Translations under genes and position numbers: made by a program
Assembly: GCA_027627225.1 (NCBI GenBank)
Contig: CM051038.1
Coordinates: 41,227,341 to 41,291,340, forward strand
DNA from: Congeria kusceri
Lineage: Eukaryota; Mollusca; Bivalvia; Myida; Dreissenidae
Length of the DNA: 64,000 bases
Direction: 5' to 3'
Notes under the pieces: model-generated
What the model saw: the letters and a program-made list of their open reading frames with translations, nothing else
Database searches by the model: none
What the model was told of the DNA's origin: nothing
Part shown: positions 1-11,941 of the stretch, one piece after another
Position numbering within the stretch: the stretch's first letter is position 1
How the letters are laid out: the number at the start of each line of letters is the position of its first letter

Positions 1-3000
1 CCTGTAGGCGGAGTTTCAACATGCAGTAAAATCAATATGAGCCAATAGAAACGCTCAGTTTATCTTCGCTTTGGAATGTCGTTATGACGGACCAATCGGC
101 GCAGTTGGCATGTATCCACACACAAGTAACCTTATACGCGCGTCAAACATATTATCGACCTAAAAAGTAAATGAGCTTTCGTATTTTATAACATGCACAC
201 TTATTTATTTAATAAATTTGATAACTTTAAAAAATAAACTTCAAAAAATTAGTCTCAAATACGCTAATATGAAATCGTAACCGGTAAAGCCTATCCAGTG
301 CTACTGCTCAGTGTTGTAGTTTCGTAAACACAAGCGGTCTTGTTAATGTGTATACCATGTAAAACCCCTGTTTTCTGCAAAAGAGCGCGAAATGTCTGCT
401 GACAACCACAACGTCACGTTCCATGGAAAGCGTGCGTGTACCGACCATGTGCTTTCTAAATACAGGCCTTTAACATTTGACGCGCGTAGGCACAACATGC
501 ACGGGGAAATTCTCCCACTGTTTTTGTAAGAACAAAGCATGTATAATATACATGTATTTTAATCATGATTCTTACAATGCCGCTTTTGCTTTTAAAAGGC
601 TAGAGATATACAGTTTAAACCATGATGTTTTGTTTATTTCATTTCGTATAAACGTTTACAAAGAATTGAAAACGTGTTAGCCTTAATTTTAAGAGCTAAA
701 ACGCACCAGATAACGTCATATGACACGTCGCAAAAAAAAAAATTGACGTAGGGACAGGGGCGCCTGAGAAAAATCCTGGGTGACTGTTAACAGCTAGGGG
801 AAATAACTTACTGTTTTTACATCTTTTATGACATTTTTTAATGAAAGTGATAAAATTCCCAATTTGGCTGAAAATGACGTTAATTTTCCTAATTTGACCG
901 GTACCGGTACCATTCCCAAAGTGGTGAGGAAAAATGCTGGAAACTTGTTAATATATAATACTATTGATATCAGAACTAGATTCTATATTAGTACCCTGTA
1001 AAAGGCTACAGGTCCCAAAATTTTTATAAAACTGTTTATTGCTTTTTTTTTTTATTTATATGCAAAACTGAACAAAAAAAGTTTAATAATCCACGAGTTA
1101 ATGTTTGTTTGAATAAAGAGTTATAATTTAAAACCACCAACAACAACAACAATCAACATGCTGACATCGTAGAAAGACTGTTGGCGAGAAAAGAAACTAA
1201 AAGCAAATGAATTATGAGAGTATTTTTATCATAAGGAACATTTATTACAGTAAGTCACCTGTCTGTTATGTCATTTCTACAAAACAATATCCAAACTCAT
1301 AACTATACACTGTACTTAAATAAATTGGTATAAGCTGGTATTTGACCTACTTGAAGATGGAGATCCAGGCCAATGTCTTTTGCAAATAAAAACTTATATA
1401 GCACGCGTCTAATTCAGTGCTATTTATCTAGGACATTCCCATCATTATTTTTTGTAATTTGTGGGAGGCAAATAATTTTTGTGCAAACTATTTAAAAAGC
1501 TAACACAGTTATATGCATGCAAGTCAATCTTCAACGGGTAAAAATAGTCAATAAACCGTAGAAGTTCATATCAATGTTCAGTGCTTTTTAACACCAGCTC
1601 CCTGCTCGGTAAATACCGATTTAATTAAAAATAAGTTAAATTAATAAAATTAAATCAAAACTCTCTTTAGAAGCACAATGCTGTCCCACATTTCTTATGC
1701 ATACTTCAAAAACAATAGCAATCATCGAATGGTTACGATTGCTCCGCTATATGTACTCAGTCAATACACTGATGTAAAACTTACGCAATATGATGTAATA
1801 CGTAAGCAATTAACCAGTTACGCTATCATTCTAATGTGAATAGACATGACATGAATTCACTTGTAGATGTGGACGAACTGGATTATTATTATTGTTTATT
1901 AGTGTTTAAGTCGGATCTATTTCTTGTCATCTATTCATAGAAAGTAGCAACGCTGACAGGAAGTCTCACTGCTTAGCGAAGCGCAATAATTTATATATTT
2001 ACTGACTCGTAGCCTGCAGAGTAAAGGAAGTAGTTCCCTCAAGACCAATTTTCGGAATACAACTACTAAATCCTGTTGGCTTGCGCCAACAGTGTACAAA
2101 CATGTATTTGCACATGAAATCATATAGGTTAATTAATTTCCTCTTTGATCTTATTGAATGGATTACATATACTTTTTTCCAAAGTAATTTTTCAGTGGTT
2201 TGGTATGTCTGCATTCAGGCTTATGATGAAGATGGTAAACAAAATCCCCCCCACAAAATCCCCCATGCATTCATGCATCTAAATACCATTGTATCTGGTG
2301 AGTGTAATACCATATTTGATTGTGCGTTAATTTGAAACTCTCTGTTGCATTTAAATTCTTTGCTATTGAATGAAACTTACTTAAAAAAATATTATTTTCT
2401 TTACATGTAATTTCTATTATATATTGTTATTTTGAATTCACAAAACATTTAATTTAAGCAAATGGAACTAGAGTTCTAAATTTCTCATCAAATTTTGTTT
2501 TTAATGGGTTGAAAACCATTTCTTGCAAATAGGGTCAAGCCTATATTTCAGTCTTAATCTTTGCTTTAGCTGGTAATAAAACATTGTAGAAAATCTTCTT
2601 TTTCTTCCTTGATGATATCCTAAGTCTGCTCATCTATTTACTATTAGCCTAATATGTAATGGTAATGGAAGTTTGGTTAATTGAACACTGGTGTCAGTCA
2701 AGTGCTTTCGGGGAAATTATGGCTTTTTGAACAAATGCACCAAGTTTATAATAATAATTATTCACTTAGTGTACTGTTGTTTATTCAACATAGGCTCCTT
2801 GGTTAATCATTGGGATGCATTAATTTTATACCCAGGGTATAATTATTTTCTTGATCTTACATTCATTATTTGTTCATTTATTCCATATAACGACAGCTTT
2901 ATTCGAATTTCAAAGAAGAATTAACAAATATTGAATATGTTGCTTTTTATTGAAATGGACAAGGCATGTTGAACAGAGATTCGAGTTGAATATTTATGAG

Positions 3001-3657
3001 GCAGACTGTCACGAAGGTTATGGTAATGGCGAAGACAGACATGAAATACGGCAATTATTGCCAGGCATGTATTGACAGGCCAGTGATCAATGGGAATTAC
3101 CTGTGTCTTCTATTGCTATCTTCCGGGGTCGACAGGCTCTGGTTGAAATGGGCGGATGCTCCGGTTGTTTTCTGTCTCTGAATAATGTCTAACTTTCATT
3201 CAAATAGAAGTTTTGAGTGGATGCTAATTTTCGAATAGAAATTTTGTTATTTTACTATCATAATGTCTCACTTTCAGTCAAATAGAACTTTTTCGGCGTA
3301 GCTGTCTAAGATCATTTTTGACCTACATTTCTTGCGATAATTATGCAGCGGGAAAATTGAATGTCAATAAAATTGGGCAAATTTCTAATTTTACGGAATG
3401 CAAACTTCAAACAATGGTTTAACGTATACCAATAACTGTTGCATACTTTTGGGATCAAAAATTTACATAATTGTTTACATAAGCGGTTAAATTGAAGTTA
3501 TAAACATATCTTCGACATACACTAGAAATGAACATAATATGAACAATTTTACTCATGGTATGTCATGATCAGAATGTTTTTCATTCACATAATGAAATAA
3601 CTATATTGTTTAGCCTATATAATCGGCGCGCTCTATAAATAGCAATTACAATGCTAC
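1..3657. other. No gene recognised
   Basis: AT-rich sequence in which reading frames are short and lack family motifs. It holds a short CAA microsatellite near 1137-1153 and a small hairpin, CTGTTGGC-TTGC-GCCAACAG, near 2072-2092. I see no splice-flanked coding exon on either strand. Confidence 0.5.
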
Positions 3658-3661
3658 AATT

Positions 3662-3861
3662 CACGACGACGACAGTCGGTCACAACGTACAATGTTGCCT
3701 GTTGAGCTCGCAAGCACAAAATATAAAGTGGTAAATTTCTGGTATTTTTCTGATAACTTAGCAAAACAAATATTAGCAACTTTTATTGAGCTTGTGTTTC
3801 CTATTATTTTCTCATTGTGTAAAAATATTATTGTATGCTGTAACCGACTGTCGTCCCCGTG
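3662..3861. mobile_element. 200-bp MITE-like element flanked by AATT
   Basis: The left end reads CACGACGACGACAGTCGGT and the reverse complement of the right end reads CACGGGGACGACAGTCGGT, giving terminal inverted repeats of about 22 bp with few mismatches. AATT lies directly outside both ends (3658-3661 and 3862-3865), a possible 4-bp target duplication, although AATT is itself palindromic. The interior is AT-rich with no coding capacity. The superfamily is not assigned. Confidence 0.55.
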
Positions 3862-3865
3862 AATT

Positions 3866-5058
3866 AATTCTAGCGAGTACAACTGCAACAGGAGAATCAT
3901 TCTGAAAATAGCGCGCCGTAAAGCTGTGTTAATACACACGCATTAATTAGCGTCTGGAGAATCCTAAACGGAGAATTGCAATAAATGGGATATTCATAAA
4001 CCTACTGCTCATTCATTCCCGCTATTATTTTCTGACAATGTTAATTTGTTAAATTTGCCTGACAAATTCATGTATCAATTATGTTTATGTAAATTTCTAG
4101 TATTTAGCTTATTCATGTATCACTGGTGAAAACATGGGGCGGTATATGATCAGTTTCTTCACGGTACAGATATTAATAATTATTGAGTTTATCTCAATTA
4201 ATTTGGGGGGCTGATACGTTTTCTTATAGTATCAGAAAAATCTAGTGTCCGAGAAGTCTCCGTAGTAGAGACCCAAAAATCTGACATCTCAATATTAATT
4301 TCTACGCCGATTGTCTTTTTTAAAGACATTTCTTGTTTCTTTCTCTTATCATGATAATGTCTAACTTTCAATTGAATAAATTTGTTGTGTAACTGTCAGT
4401 AACAATGTCAACTTGATTGATTTTTAAATTTCTTGCTAATTTTCACATTCATTGATTGCAAAGTGGATGCTAGCTTTCATATTAAATAAATAAATCATTG
4501 TAATATATTCAAATAGTACCTTTTAAGAACATTTTTATTTTTTGTCTCTTTTAGAATAGTCAGCTGACCTTAAATAATGTATTACTGTTGCATTGCATTA
4601 TTTATGAGATTCACCATCTGACTGGCAAGTTTACTAAACTCTCCCCTTTCATACATCTGTTTTGATGGCCCAGTGGAAAGCTATTCCAGTTCATTAAAGT
4701 AGGGCAAGGTTCAGGTGTCAATGCCCTTTTCTGTGCCCTCCCACCCTCCTGCTGCACCTCTGGGAATGTTGACAATCTTTTGAAATTAGTGATATTTAAG
4801 CAGATATTCAATGACAGATGAAGAGACCATGGACAGTTAACTCCTTAATTAGAAGTATTAAAATGATTTGTAAAAACAGGCTTAAGTAAATTGTTAGAAA
4901 ATGATAAAGATCTTATTTGGCTTACCCACTTTCTTTTTGAGTAGCTCCCTGATAATAGATTTTTCTGCACCTTTAACCATTCTTCAAGTTGCAATTTTTC
5001 CATCAGAAAACTTAAGATAAACACAATTGCTATATAAGAAGTTTGATGAAAAACATTT
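3866..5058. other. No gene recognised
   Basis: AT-rich sequence with no convincing coding frame. The segment 4605-4815 has more balanced composition and may be an old dispersed repeat, but I cannot name it. Confidence 0.45.
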
Positions 5059-5276
5059 GAGGTGTGTCGTAGGAAAACTGGGCTTAATGCATCTGCGTAA
5101 AGGATGACACTTTCCGCTTTTATGATATTTTCTGTTTAAAATAATTCTGTGTTGAACATAAATCTACTGTAGGCGGAAAGTGCCATCCCAGATCAGCCTA
5201 TGCGGACTGCACAGGCTGATCAGGGACGACACTTAACGCACGTGCATTAAGCCCGAGTTTCCCACGACACGACGCA
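5059..5276. mobile_element. Double-hairpin MITE, copy 1 (diverged)
   Basis: First of seven copies of one family. Its ends are GAGGTGTGTCGTAGG and a mirrored CCCACGACACGACGC. The second internal palindrome is present (GATCAGCC...GGCTGATC around 5190-5225), but the first is reduced by a deletion. It is short and diverged compared with the best copy at 55695-55959. No coding capacity; apparent reading frames inside are by-products of the hairpins. Confidence 0.75.
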
Positions 5277-5830
5277 TTTGTTGAAATATGGTAGTTTTGC
5301 ACAGAACCATAGCTTATACTCGCAACATGCAACAGACAACCACGAAAGCGTTCCTTTTGTTGTACGTGTTCCGTCATATTAGACATGTTTGAATAATAAA
5401 TGCCACTAATAATATGTTTTTACACTTGTTGTGTAATACAGGTTGACATTCCTACATGTTTATGCAAGACTTGGTGCAAATTATAGAGTGCACTGTCTAT
5501 CAGAGGAAAAAAATGACAGAAATGCCACTTACGCAGTATGGAAAATTTCCTCATTTGCTTTATATTGCAACATGGTATTCAAGCAAGACATAAAGACTTG
5601 CAATAATGGGTTAGCAATTTTTCGGTCGATTGATAAGGCAGATTGTGGGAAAATTGTACTCACGTACTTTGTAATTTACATGTACCTGTTATGAAAGTCT
5701 TCATTCTAATTTAAGTTATATGAATTGTTTTTCGTACATATCAGGCATAAAACTTGTCATAAAAGATTACACTGATATATCATACATGTATACACTTCCA
5801 AATATGTAGTTATGTATACACCTATCAATA
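5277..5830. other. No gene recognised
   Basis: Spacer between two repeat elements. The longest open frame (83 codons at 5443-5694) has no recognisable domain and ordinary AT-rich composition. Confidence 0.4.
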
Positions 5831-6088
5831 TTTCCCCCCGGGGAGCGGCGGGTATATACGGGATTTTAGAGTGAACGCGATTCCCGACAGGCGGGAATTT
5901 GACACGCCAAATGATTCTGGGTCCCGGGAAATAGACTTTCTTTGGTCGGATTTTAAATCCTAATAACATTGGCCCATGGCCATTTGATACACTAGCATCT
6001 CCCACAGTGGGGATTTAGACAAAAATGCTTGGCTCTACGGTGGGGAATTAGACCCAAAATAATAAAATGAGTGAAATTCCCCTGGGTC
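5831..6088. mobile_element. GC-rich-ended MITE, copy 1
   Basis: The left end contains GGGGAGCGGCGGGTATATAC. Internal blocks are CGATTCCCGACAGGCGGGAA, TTGGTCGGATTTTAAATCC and GATTTAGACAAAAATGCTTG. The same blocks occur in reverse order and orientation at 59258-59545, so this is a dispersed repeat of about 260 bp. Copy 2 shows that the ends are inverted repeats built on GGGGAG...CGGCGGGC. No coding capacity. Confidence 0.65.
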
Positions 6089-6093
6089 AGCCT

Positions 6094-6348
6094 GGGCCCG
6101 TATTCACAAAGCTCCTTAGGTAAAACTTAAGTATATTCCTTAAATTTATAAAATTCCTTAAGTCTGTGGTTGCTCAGGCAGAGTTCTTTTTACATTTAAA
6201 TGTCTCAAAATAGTAAATATTACTTCGACATGTCAAATTTTACCCTTTTGTTAACGTAAATCATTGGATTTAACATTTAATCTGAAATTTTTACTTAAGT
6301 ACAACCTTAGTTAAGATTTGCCTTAGGAGCTTTGTGAATACCAGTCCA
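6094..6348. mobile_element. MITE with GTATTCACAAAGCTCCTTAGG ends
   Basis: The left end GTATTCACAAAGCTCCTTAG is mirrored at the right end (CCTTAGGAGCTTTGTGAATACC). The inverted repeats run for more than 30 bp and also include ACTTAAGT. The interior is AT-rich and non-coding. It belongs with several other elements in this window whose tips read GGGCC..TATT(C/T)A.AAA (8858, 9128, 38712 and 49609). Confidence 0.65.
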
Positions 6349-8128
6349 GGAGAAAATATTGATAGGTGCATTAATACGTGAAACTCCAGCTGCATCGACA
6401 GGAGAGAAACCCTGTAACATGAAATAGTCCTGTAATAGGACAAGTGACCCTTTGCCGAAACAACACAGGACAATACAAACGACGTAAAACGAGCACAAAA
6501 CAAAAACACAACATTACTATGATCAAAACTGGGGTCGCTGCCTCGTTACACATACACTTCATAAAAGTGACAGTGTTTTATTTCAAGCTGATTTTGGGTA
6601 GAAGTAAGGCCCTATTCACAAAGTAAAAAGGTATCTTTTTCACAAATTAACCACCAAAAGTCACAATTTCTATCAAAGTTATGTTTGACTTTTTATCTGC
6701 TTTATTTTTGTTCCATGCACCAGTTTTTGTATTGTTTGGTTTTGATGTTTATATCAGAAGGCTAATATTATGTAAAAATTCAATGAAAATTGGTTACAAC
6801 ATTGTGTGAATTAATCCTGATAGAATAACTTCATACGAAATAGGTTAAAATGTTATTTTCACAAAATATGGTAATATGACGCTAATTTTAACAATTCAAA
6901 TGGCCGTGACCCCATGCACAAAGTACTGAAAAAACAACACGATTTTTATTCTGAGTTTGTTTAAATTTAAATATTTCCATACTTTCTTGTTGTCACAAGA
7001 TGTTATCTTTGGTGGCATATCAACAATTTTCTGACCTATTTGTGTCATGTAATAGATATAGCCTCATTAACATTCTTTGACAAGTTTTAATTTCAGATCG
7101 TCCTGACCTAGTATCTTCCATAGCATGCAACTTATTTAAGGGACATACACCTGTTTCAGTGGCATGGTAACACACAACTGCAGAATTTCCCACTTCACTA
7201 AAAACTTTCCTGACTGATGCATGAAACAAAACCATCTGTACATGTCATTCCTATCAATATCATAATAAATACCCATAAAATTTAAATAGAATAAAAAAAA
7301 AAAAAGAGAGATAATTATCACATGGTTTAATTGGTTGTAAGTTATTCGTAATATGTCAGTTGATTCAATAAAATAAAATAAAAATAATAATGAACAACAT
7401 TGTAATATTGTTCATATAATTAAATGTAAATATTTACATGTAAGCCAAGATACTTCAGCAAAACGAAAAGTTCAGACAAATGTTTATTGTATAATATTTA
7501 ATTCAGATTGTTACGAAGACTATGTTTGTCTGAGATTGTATAATATCCTGTTGACAGTGGAGAAGAATATCATTTCAGTTTGGAATAAATTCTGTGTGTG
7601 TTATTAAGATAAGAAAAAGACTGCCTCGTTATAATAGATAGCCTATTATCCTTTTTTGCTTTTGGCAGAAATTCATGTATATGTATCCTTTTTTGCTTTT
7701 GGCAGAAATTCATGTATATGGAATTCTATTGTTTAAAGCGAGCAGTTGATCAATACTTTTATTGTGCTCAAAATAGTCTGACGGAAATTAATCTAATTAT
7801 ATATTATCTCAGTTCAGATTGTTGAAATACAACAATTGTTGCTGATGTTAAAGGTTCAAATGTTGCTGATGCACAGCTGTCATTTTGCACAGAAACTGGC
7901 AGCTACACAATTGAGTGTTGTTTTCTCATTCATCTGCTGATTGAGTAATTTACAAGAAAATTATAGTTTGTGGTTTGAAAAAGGTTATATTCCTATATGA
8001 TAAACATCTTTATGTAACAATTTGTATTTAGTTTTGAGATGTTCTCTCATTTATGCACCGAAAACAGAAACACAACTCTAAAGCGCTTCTAGTGGACATT
8101 CTAGATCATGACCTGAGTGTTCATTATA
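6349..8128. other. No gene recognised; small 36-bp duplication
   Basis: AT-rich sequence. A perfect two-copy direct repeat of about 36 bp (TATCCTTTTTTGCTTTTGGC...) lies near 7647-7719. The stretch 6611-6925 has weak mirrored tips (GGCCCTATTCACAAAGTA and its counterpart) and may be a decayed MITE. No convincing exon. Confidence 0.4.
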
Positions 8129-8391
8129 TGAGACGCGTCATGAGAAAGCCGGCCTTAATGCATGTGCGTAAAGTGTCGTCCTGGATTAGCCTGTGCAATC
8201 TGCACAGGCTAATCCAGGACGGCACTTTCCGTGTGTATGTTTTTTTCTGTTTCAAGGAAGTCTCTTCTAAACATTAATCCACTGTTGGCGGAAAGTGCCA
8301 TCCTTGATTAGCCTATGCGGACTGCACAGGCTAATCCGGGACGACACTTACGCACATGCATTAAGACCGGTTTTCCCACGACGCGCCTCAT
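8129..8391. mobile_element. Double-hairpin MITE, copy 2
   Basis: Full-length copy. Both internal palindromes are present: GATTAGCCTGTGC...GCACAGGCTAATCC near 8180-8218 and again near 8307-8340. They are separated by the conserved spacer that includes GTTTCAAGGAAGTCTCTTCT. The outer ends read GAGACGCGTCATGAG and CCCACGACGCGCCTC. AT-rich flanks (TATAT) lie on both sides. Confidence 0.8.
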
Positions 8392-8438
8392 ATATAATAA
8401 TATAATGGGCCTTTACAGTTACAGCCTAAAATGTATTT

Positions 8439-8673
8439 GAGGAGTGTCGTGGGAAATCCGGGCTTAATGCATGTGCGTAAAGTGTTGTCCCGGATCAGCC
8501 TGTGCAGTTTGCACAGGCTCATCCAGGACGACACCTTCCGCCTTCAGTGGATTTATGTTTAGAAGAGACTTCCATGAAACAGAAAATACCATAAAAGGGG
8601 AAAGCACCCGGATAATTCGGGACGCCACTTTATGCACATGCATTAAGCCCGGTTTTCCCACGACATGACTCAT
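8439..8673. mobile_element. Double-hairpin MITE, copy 3
   Basis: Ends GAGGAGTGTCGTGGGAAA and TTTTCCCACGACATGACTC. The first palindrome (GATCAGCCTGTGCAG...CTCATCC) is intact; the second is shortened to one arm (GATAATTCGGGACG). It lies only about 50 bp from copy 2 in the same orientation, so the two insertions are clustered. Confidence 0.8.
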
Positions 8674-8857
8674 TTGTTTATTAAATGGAGAACATATAAT
8701 TTACTACGTGTGTAAGTTGGTTTTTGTATCATTTACACCATTTTGTAACTTGGTAATTTGGGACTCTGTGACTGAGCTAAGTAACTGAGGCTGTCCAGTA
8801 GAAATTGGGCATAAGGACAAATAGCACCCAAAACTTTGTACTGGGGAACAGAAATTC

Positions 8858-9127
8858 CAGGGCCCCTATTTACCAACACATTCTTAGACTTAAGACTTAA
8901 GAATACAGAATATTCTTGAACGTATTTTATTGTAAAAACGCTGTTAATTTGAATTTTAATTGGTATTCACAAATGCTGATTGAAGAATTCTTCATTTAGA
9001 AAGATTTATTAATGACAAAAGTGACATTGATACCCAGATAATTTGCAAACGAACAATTATTTTTCTTGACGTTAAGTCTATTCTTTATTCTTAAGTCTAA
9101 GAAAGAAATGGTGAATACGGGCCCTGG
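8858..9127. mobile_element. MITE with CAGGGCCC..TATT ends
   Basis: The left end CAGGGCCCCTATTTACCAA is mirrored by GGTGAATACGGGCCCTGGG at the right. The block TCTTAGACTTAAGACTTAAG is mirrored by CTTAAGTCTAAGAAAG. Inverted repeats total about 45 bp; the interior is AT-rich. It abuts the element at 9128 with no gap. Confidence 0.65.
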
Positions 9128-9388
9128 GCTGGTATTTGTAAAAAATCTTAGTTAAAATTTAATAAAAATCTCAAAATTTTGGAATTTCGTAATTGCATTT
9201 TCTGACATTTATTGCATTGTTGGGAGATTTTGACACAGAAGTTGCAATAGAATTTCAAGATTGTTAATATTTAGTATTTTCCTGCAAATAATACAAGGTA
9301 TAGTGTAACAAACACAAATGATAATTTTGACTTATTTTCAGCTTAAGTTTGACATAGCTGAAGAATCTTTATAAATATGGGCCCTGGT
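9128..9388. mobile_element. MITE of the ATATTTATAAAGATTCTT family, copy 1
   Basis: The right end reads GAATCTTTATAAATATGGGC and the left end GGCTGGTATTTGTAAAAAATC. The same sequence occurs in the opposite orientation at 49609-49873, and a partial copy lies at about 60905-61075. Shared internal blocks include AATTTCGTAATTGCATTTTC and GGGAGATTTTGACACAGAAG. Confidence 0.65.
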
Positions 9389-9469
9389 ATAACATCAACT
9401 TTTGGGCATAAGAGAATGATTTTATAACAATTTTGCACAGTGAAAACACAAATGTTTGACACCTGTAAT

Positions 9470-9522
9470 ATAAGGTTTAACAGCTCTATAAGGTTTAACA
9501 GCTCTATAAGGTTTAACAGCTC
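9470..9522. repeat. 18-bp tandem repeat, 3 copies
   Basis: Three copies of TAAGGTTTAACAGCTCTA-type units directly precede the longer 27-bp array. Together they suggest a local slippage or unequal-exchange hotspot. Confidence 0.8.
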
Positions 9523-9539
9523 GGAATTTATAGCTGTAC

Positions 9540-9890
9540 GACATCCAACTTTAAATAAGGAAATACAACATCCAACTTTAAATAAGGAAATACTATATCC
9601 AACTTTAAATAAGGAAATACAACATCCAACTTTAAATAAGGAAATACAACATCCAACTTTAAATAAGGAAATACAACATCCAACTTTAAATAAGGAAATA
9701 CAACATCCAACTTTAAATAAGGAAATACTATATCCAACTTTAAATAAGGAAATACAACATCCAACTTTAAATAAGGAAATACAACATCCAACTTTAAATA
9801 AGGAAATACTATATCCAACTTTAAATAAGGAAATACAACATCCAACTTTAAATAAGGAAATACAACATCCAACTTTAAATAAGGAAACAA
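9540..9890. repeat. 27-bp tandem array, 13 copies
   Basis: Thirteen units built on CATCCAACTTTAAATAAGGA plus AATACAA. Two unit types alternate irregularly: most end ACAACATCC, while the 3rd, 8th and 11th carry CTATATCC. The unit is a multiple of three and lacks stops in several frames, so long open frames arise on both strands (PTLNKEI repeats on plus, SLFKVG repeats on minus). Nothing around the array supports translation, so I regard it as a minisatellite, not a gene. Confidence 0.9.
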
Positions 9891-10496
9891 AGTCACTGTA
9901 ATTTATATTATAGTCAGTGACATCCCAAGGACATTCACCATGCAAAGCCCTTGATGCAATCAGTGTTCCCAGTAGTTTATATCGTCCCCTGAAAACCAAA
10001 CGGTGTCATAAACATATGTGCAAAGAAGGCTGATAGCCTGATCTGGCTTTCAACGGATGATATAAGTAATATGAGTTACGCATTACTGCTCGCATTCATA
10101 CAAGAATAGACAAGATTAATTGCGAGCGAATGAAGATTGAGTAAGAGTGACTTCCACTTTTAGAATTGTAATGAATAAACCTGCTGCATCAAATAACATT
10201 GGAGCATCTGGTATAAATAAAGGCTGAAAACAACTAGATAGTGATGGAGTGCCTTGCTTTTGGCTAGAGAGGCTGTGTGTGTATTTTGATACTTCATTAA
10301 GAGTTCTCAATTGTATTATTCAGAAAGCTAGATAGGTGAATAATATCGTTCACAACATGGTTTGGCTAACTAAGAGTTTGCCATAGATTACAATGACAGA
10401 AGTAATTTAATTTTCTTGTCCAAACCCTGTAAACTTTGGTGTTTGCAATCTTAAGAGATTTGTAGGATACAATTAATCACAATGACACAAGTATTT
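9891..10496. other. No gene recognised
   Basis: Unique-looking AT-rich sequence between the minisatellite and the next double-hairpin element. No motif recognised. Confidence 0.4.
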
Positions 10497-10740
10497 GAGG
10501 CATATCGTGCGAAAAATGGGCTTAATGTATGTGCGTAGTGTCATCCCAAATCAGCCTGTGCAGTCCGCAAAGGCTAATCAATGATGGCATTTTCCGCCTA
10601 CAGTGGATTTATGTTTAGAAGAGACTTCCTTGAAACAGAAAATACACTAAAAGTAGAAAGTGCCGTCCTTGATTAGCCTGTGCGGACTGATCCGGGATGA
10701 CACTTTACGCATGTGCATTAAGCCGGGTTTTCCCACCACA
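10497..10740. mobile_element. Double-hairpin MITE, copy 4
   Basis: Begins GAGGCATATCGTGCGAAA and ends CCGGGTTTTCCCACCACA. The first palindrome (AGCCTGTGCAGTCCGC) and the spacer with ACAGTGGATTTATGTTTAGA are present. The second palindrome has lost part of its right arm (GGACTGATCCGGGATGACAC). Confidence 0.8.
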
Positions 10741-11077
10741 TTTATAGTCTGTTCTTCTTAGTCTGTTTACCTTCATTTGTCCATGTAAAGTGATTCTTTT
10801 CTTACTGTTATAAGATATCTGTTTGTTAGTATTACATTGTTGTTGATGTGTTCTGTCGCAATACTGGACAGTTTTATAGTTAATTTATTTTACTTTATTA
10901 CATTTCCCGCTAATTACGCTTATATTTATTTGCTGTTTTTGCCTTGTTTGTCTGTCTTTTCATCTGCATGTCCATTTGTTCACAAATCTTTCTGCTTAAA
11001 AACTGGCTGAATAGTCAGAGGGTTCACTAAGTACATTTGTGACATGCGCAAAGAGCAAGAACAGTGACCATTCATAC
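10741..11077. other. No gene recognised
   Basis: AT-rich spacer with no recognised feature. Confidence 0.4.
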
Positions 11078-11082
11078 AATTT

Positions 11083-11300
11083 CAGGGCCTTTTTTCACCT
11101 CTTGGGGATGGGGCCCTTTGCCCTCATTTGGGGGGAAAATAGTGTTATTTTTGGCATTTTGGGGAAACATTTTCATAGCAGGGGAATGACAAATCCTGGG
11201 GTAAGATCAGTTTTAGGGGAAAACTGCATGATTTGACAGAATTTTTCTGAGGGGATGACACCTTATAATGTCCCCTACTATAAAAGGAAAAACTGCCCTG
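11083..11300. mobile_element. 218-bp MITE flanked by AATTT direct repeats
   Basis: The left tip is CAGGGCCTTTTTT and the right tip AAAAACTGCCCTG, an inverted repeat of about 13 bp with two mismatches. AATTT flanks both ends (11078-11082 and 11301-11305), consistent with a 5-bp target duplication. The interior is rich in GGGG runs such as CTTGGGGATGGGGCCC. A CAGGG tip would suit hAT elements, but those duplicate 8 bp, so the superfamily stays open. Confidence 0.6.
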
Positions 11301-11305
11301 AATTT

Positions 11306-11941
11306 GAAACCTATGAGCCGTCAAACATCATAATTTGTAATGTTAATCACGAACGGTTATCAAAACATGATATTCTCTGGTAATTGGATTCTTTATCAAA
11401 ACTTGATGTCCTCCGGATATTTGGATGCAATATGTTGTATGAAAGTAATATTTTCAGTTATACATCAAATAAATCGGCTCAAGAAGGCAATATAATATTG
11501 ACATAAAACAGTATGGGGTGTTGTATATATTTGGTCAGACAGTTATATTCTGTCAGACAGTCTGACCAGATTTCATTTTGTCTGAGCTTTCATTCAAGGT
11601 CAGGGTCATACATCAGAATTATGCGCCTCATGGTAGTTTCTTGTGACTGATTGATAACTCTCATATCCTTTAATGGATTTTCCTCTTTCATCCAAGCATT
11701 ATATTCTCAAATTTCTTGGCACAAATGGTTAATCACATTGGCAACAAGTGCAGAACTTAGTTCAAGTTCACATTCACACTATTGGCTTAAATAGCGCTTG
11801 CATGTATTTTACTGTCCCTTCAATAATTGACATGTTGGGTGCTTTTATGTCTTGAATTACTTGTGGACTTAAATTACTTAAGGACTTAAAGACTAGGAGC
11901 TTTGGTATTGGGAAGGTAGGAAATTTTAGCACATCAGTTGC
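11306..11941. other. No gene recognised
   Basis: Contains only a small inverted motif (GGTCAGACAG...CTGTCAGACAGTCTGACC) near 11534-11570. No coding evidence. Confidence 0.4.

Noticed and set aside
8053..8673. Open frames reading RKVSS.ISLC.LHRLI.D.TFR
   Set aside because: This string appears wherever the double-hairpin MITE occurs (also at 54.3, 55.7 and 56.6 kb), so it is MITE sequence.
9343..9999. 218-codon minus-strand and 153-codon plus-strand open frames
   Set aside because: They consist almost entirely of the 27-bp minisatellite, which is stop-free in several frames on both strands; there is no independent coding evidence.
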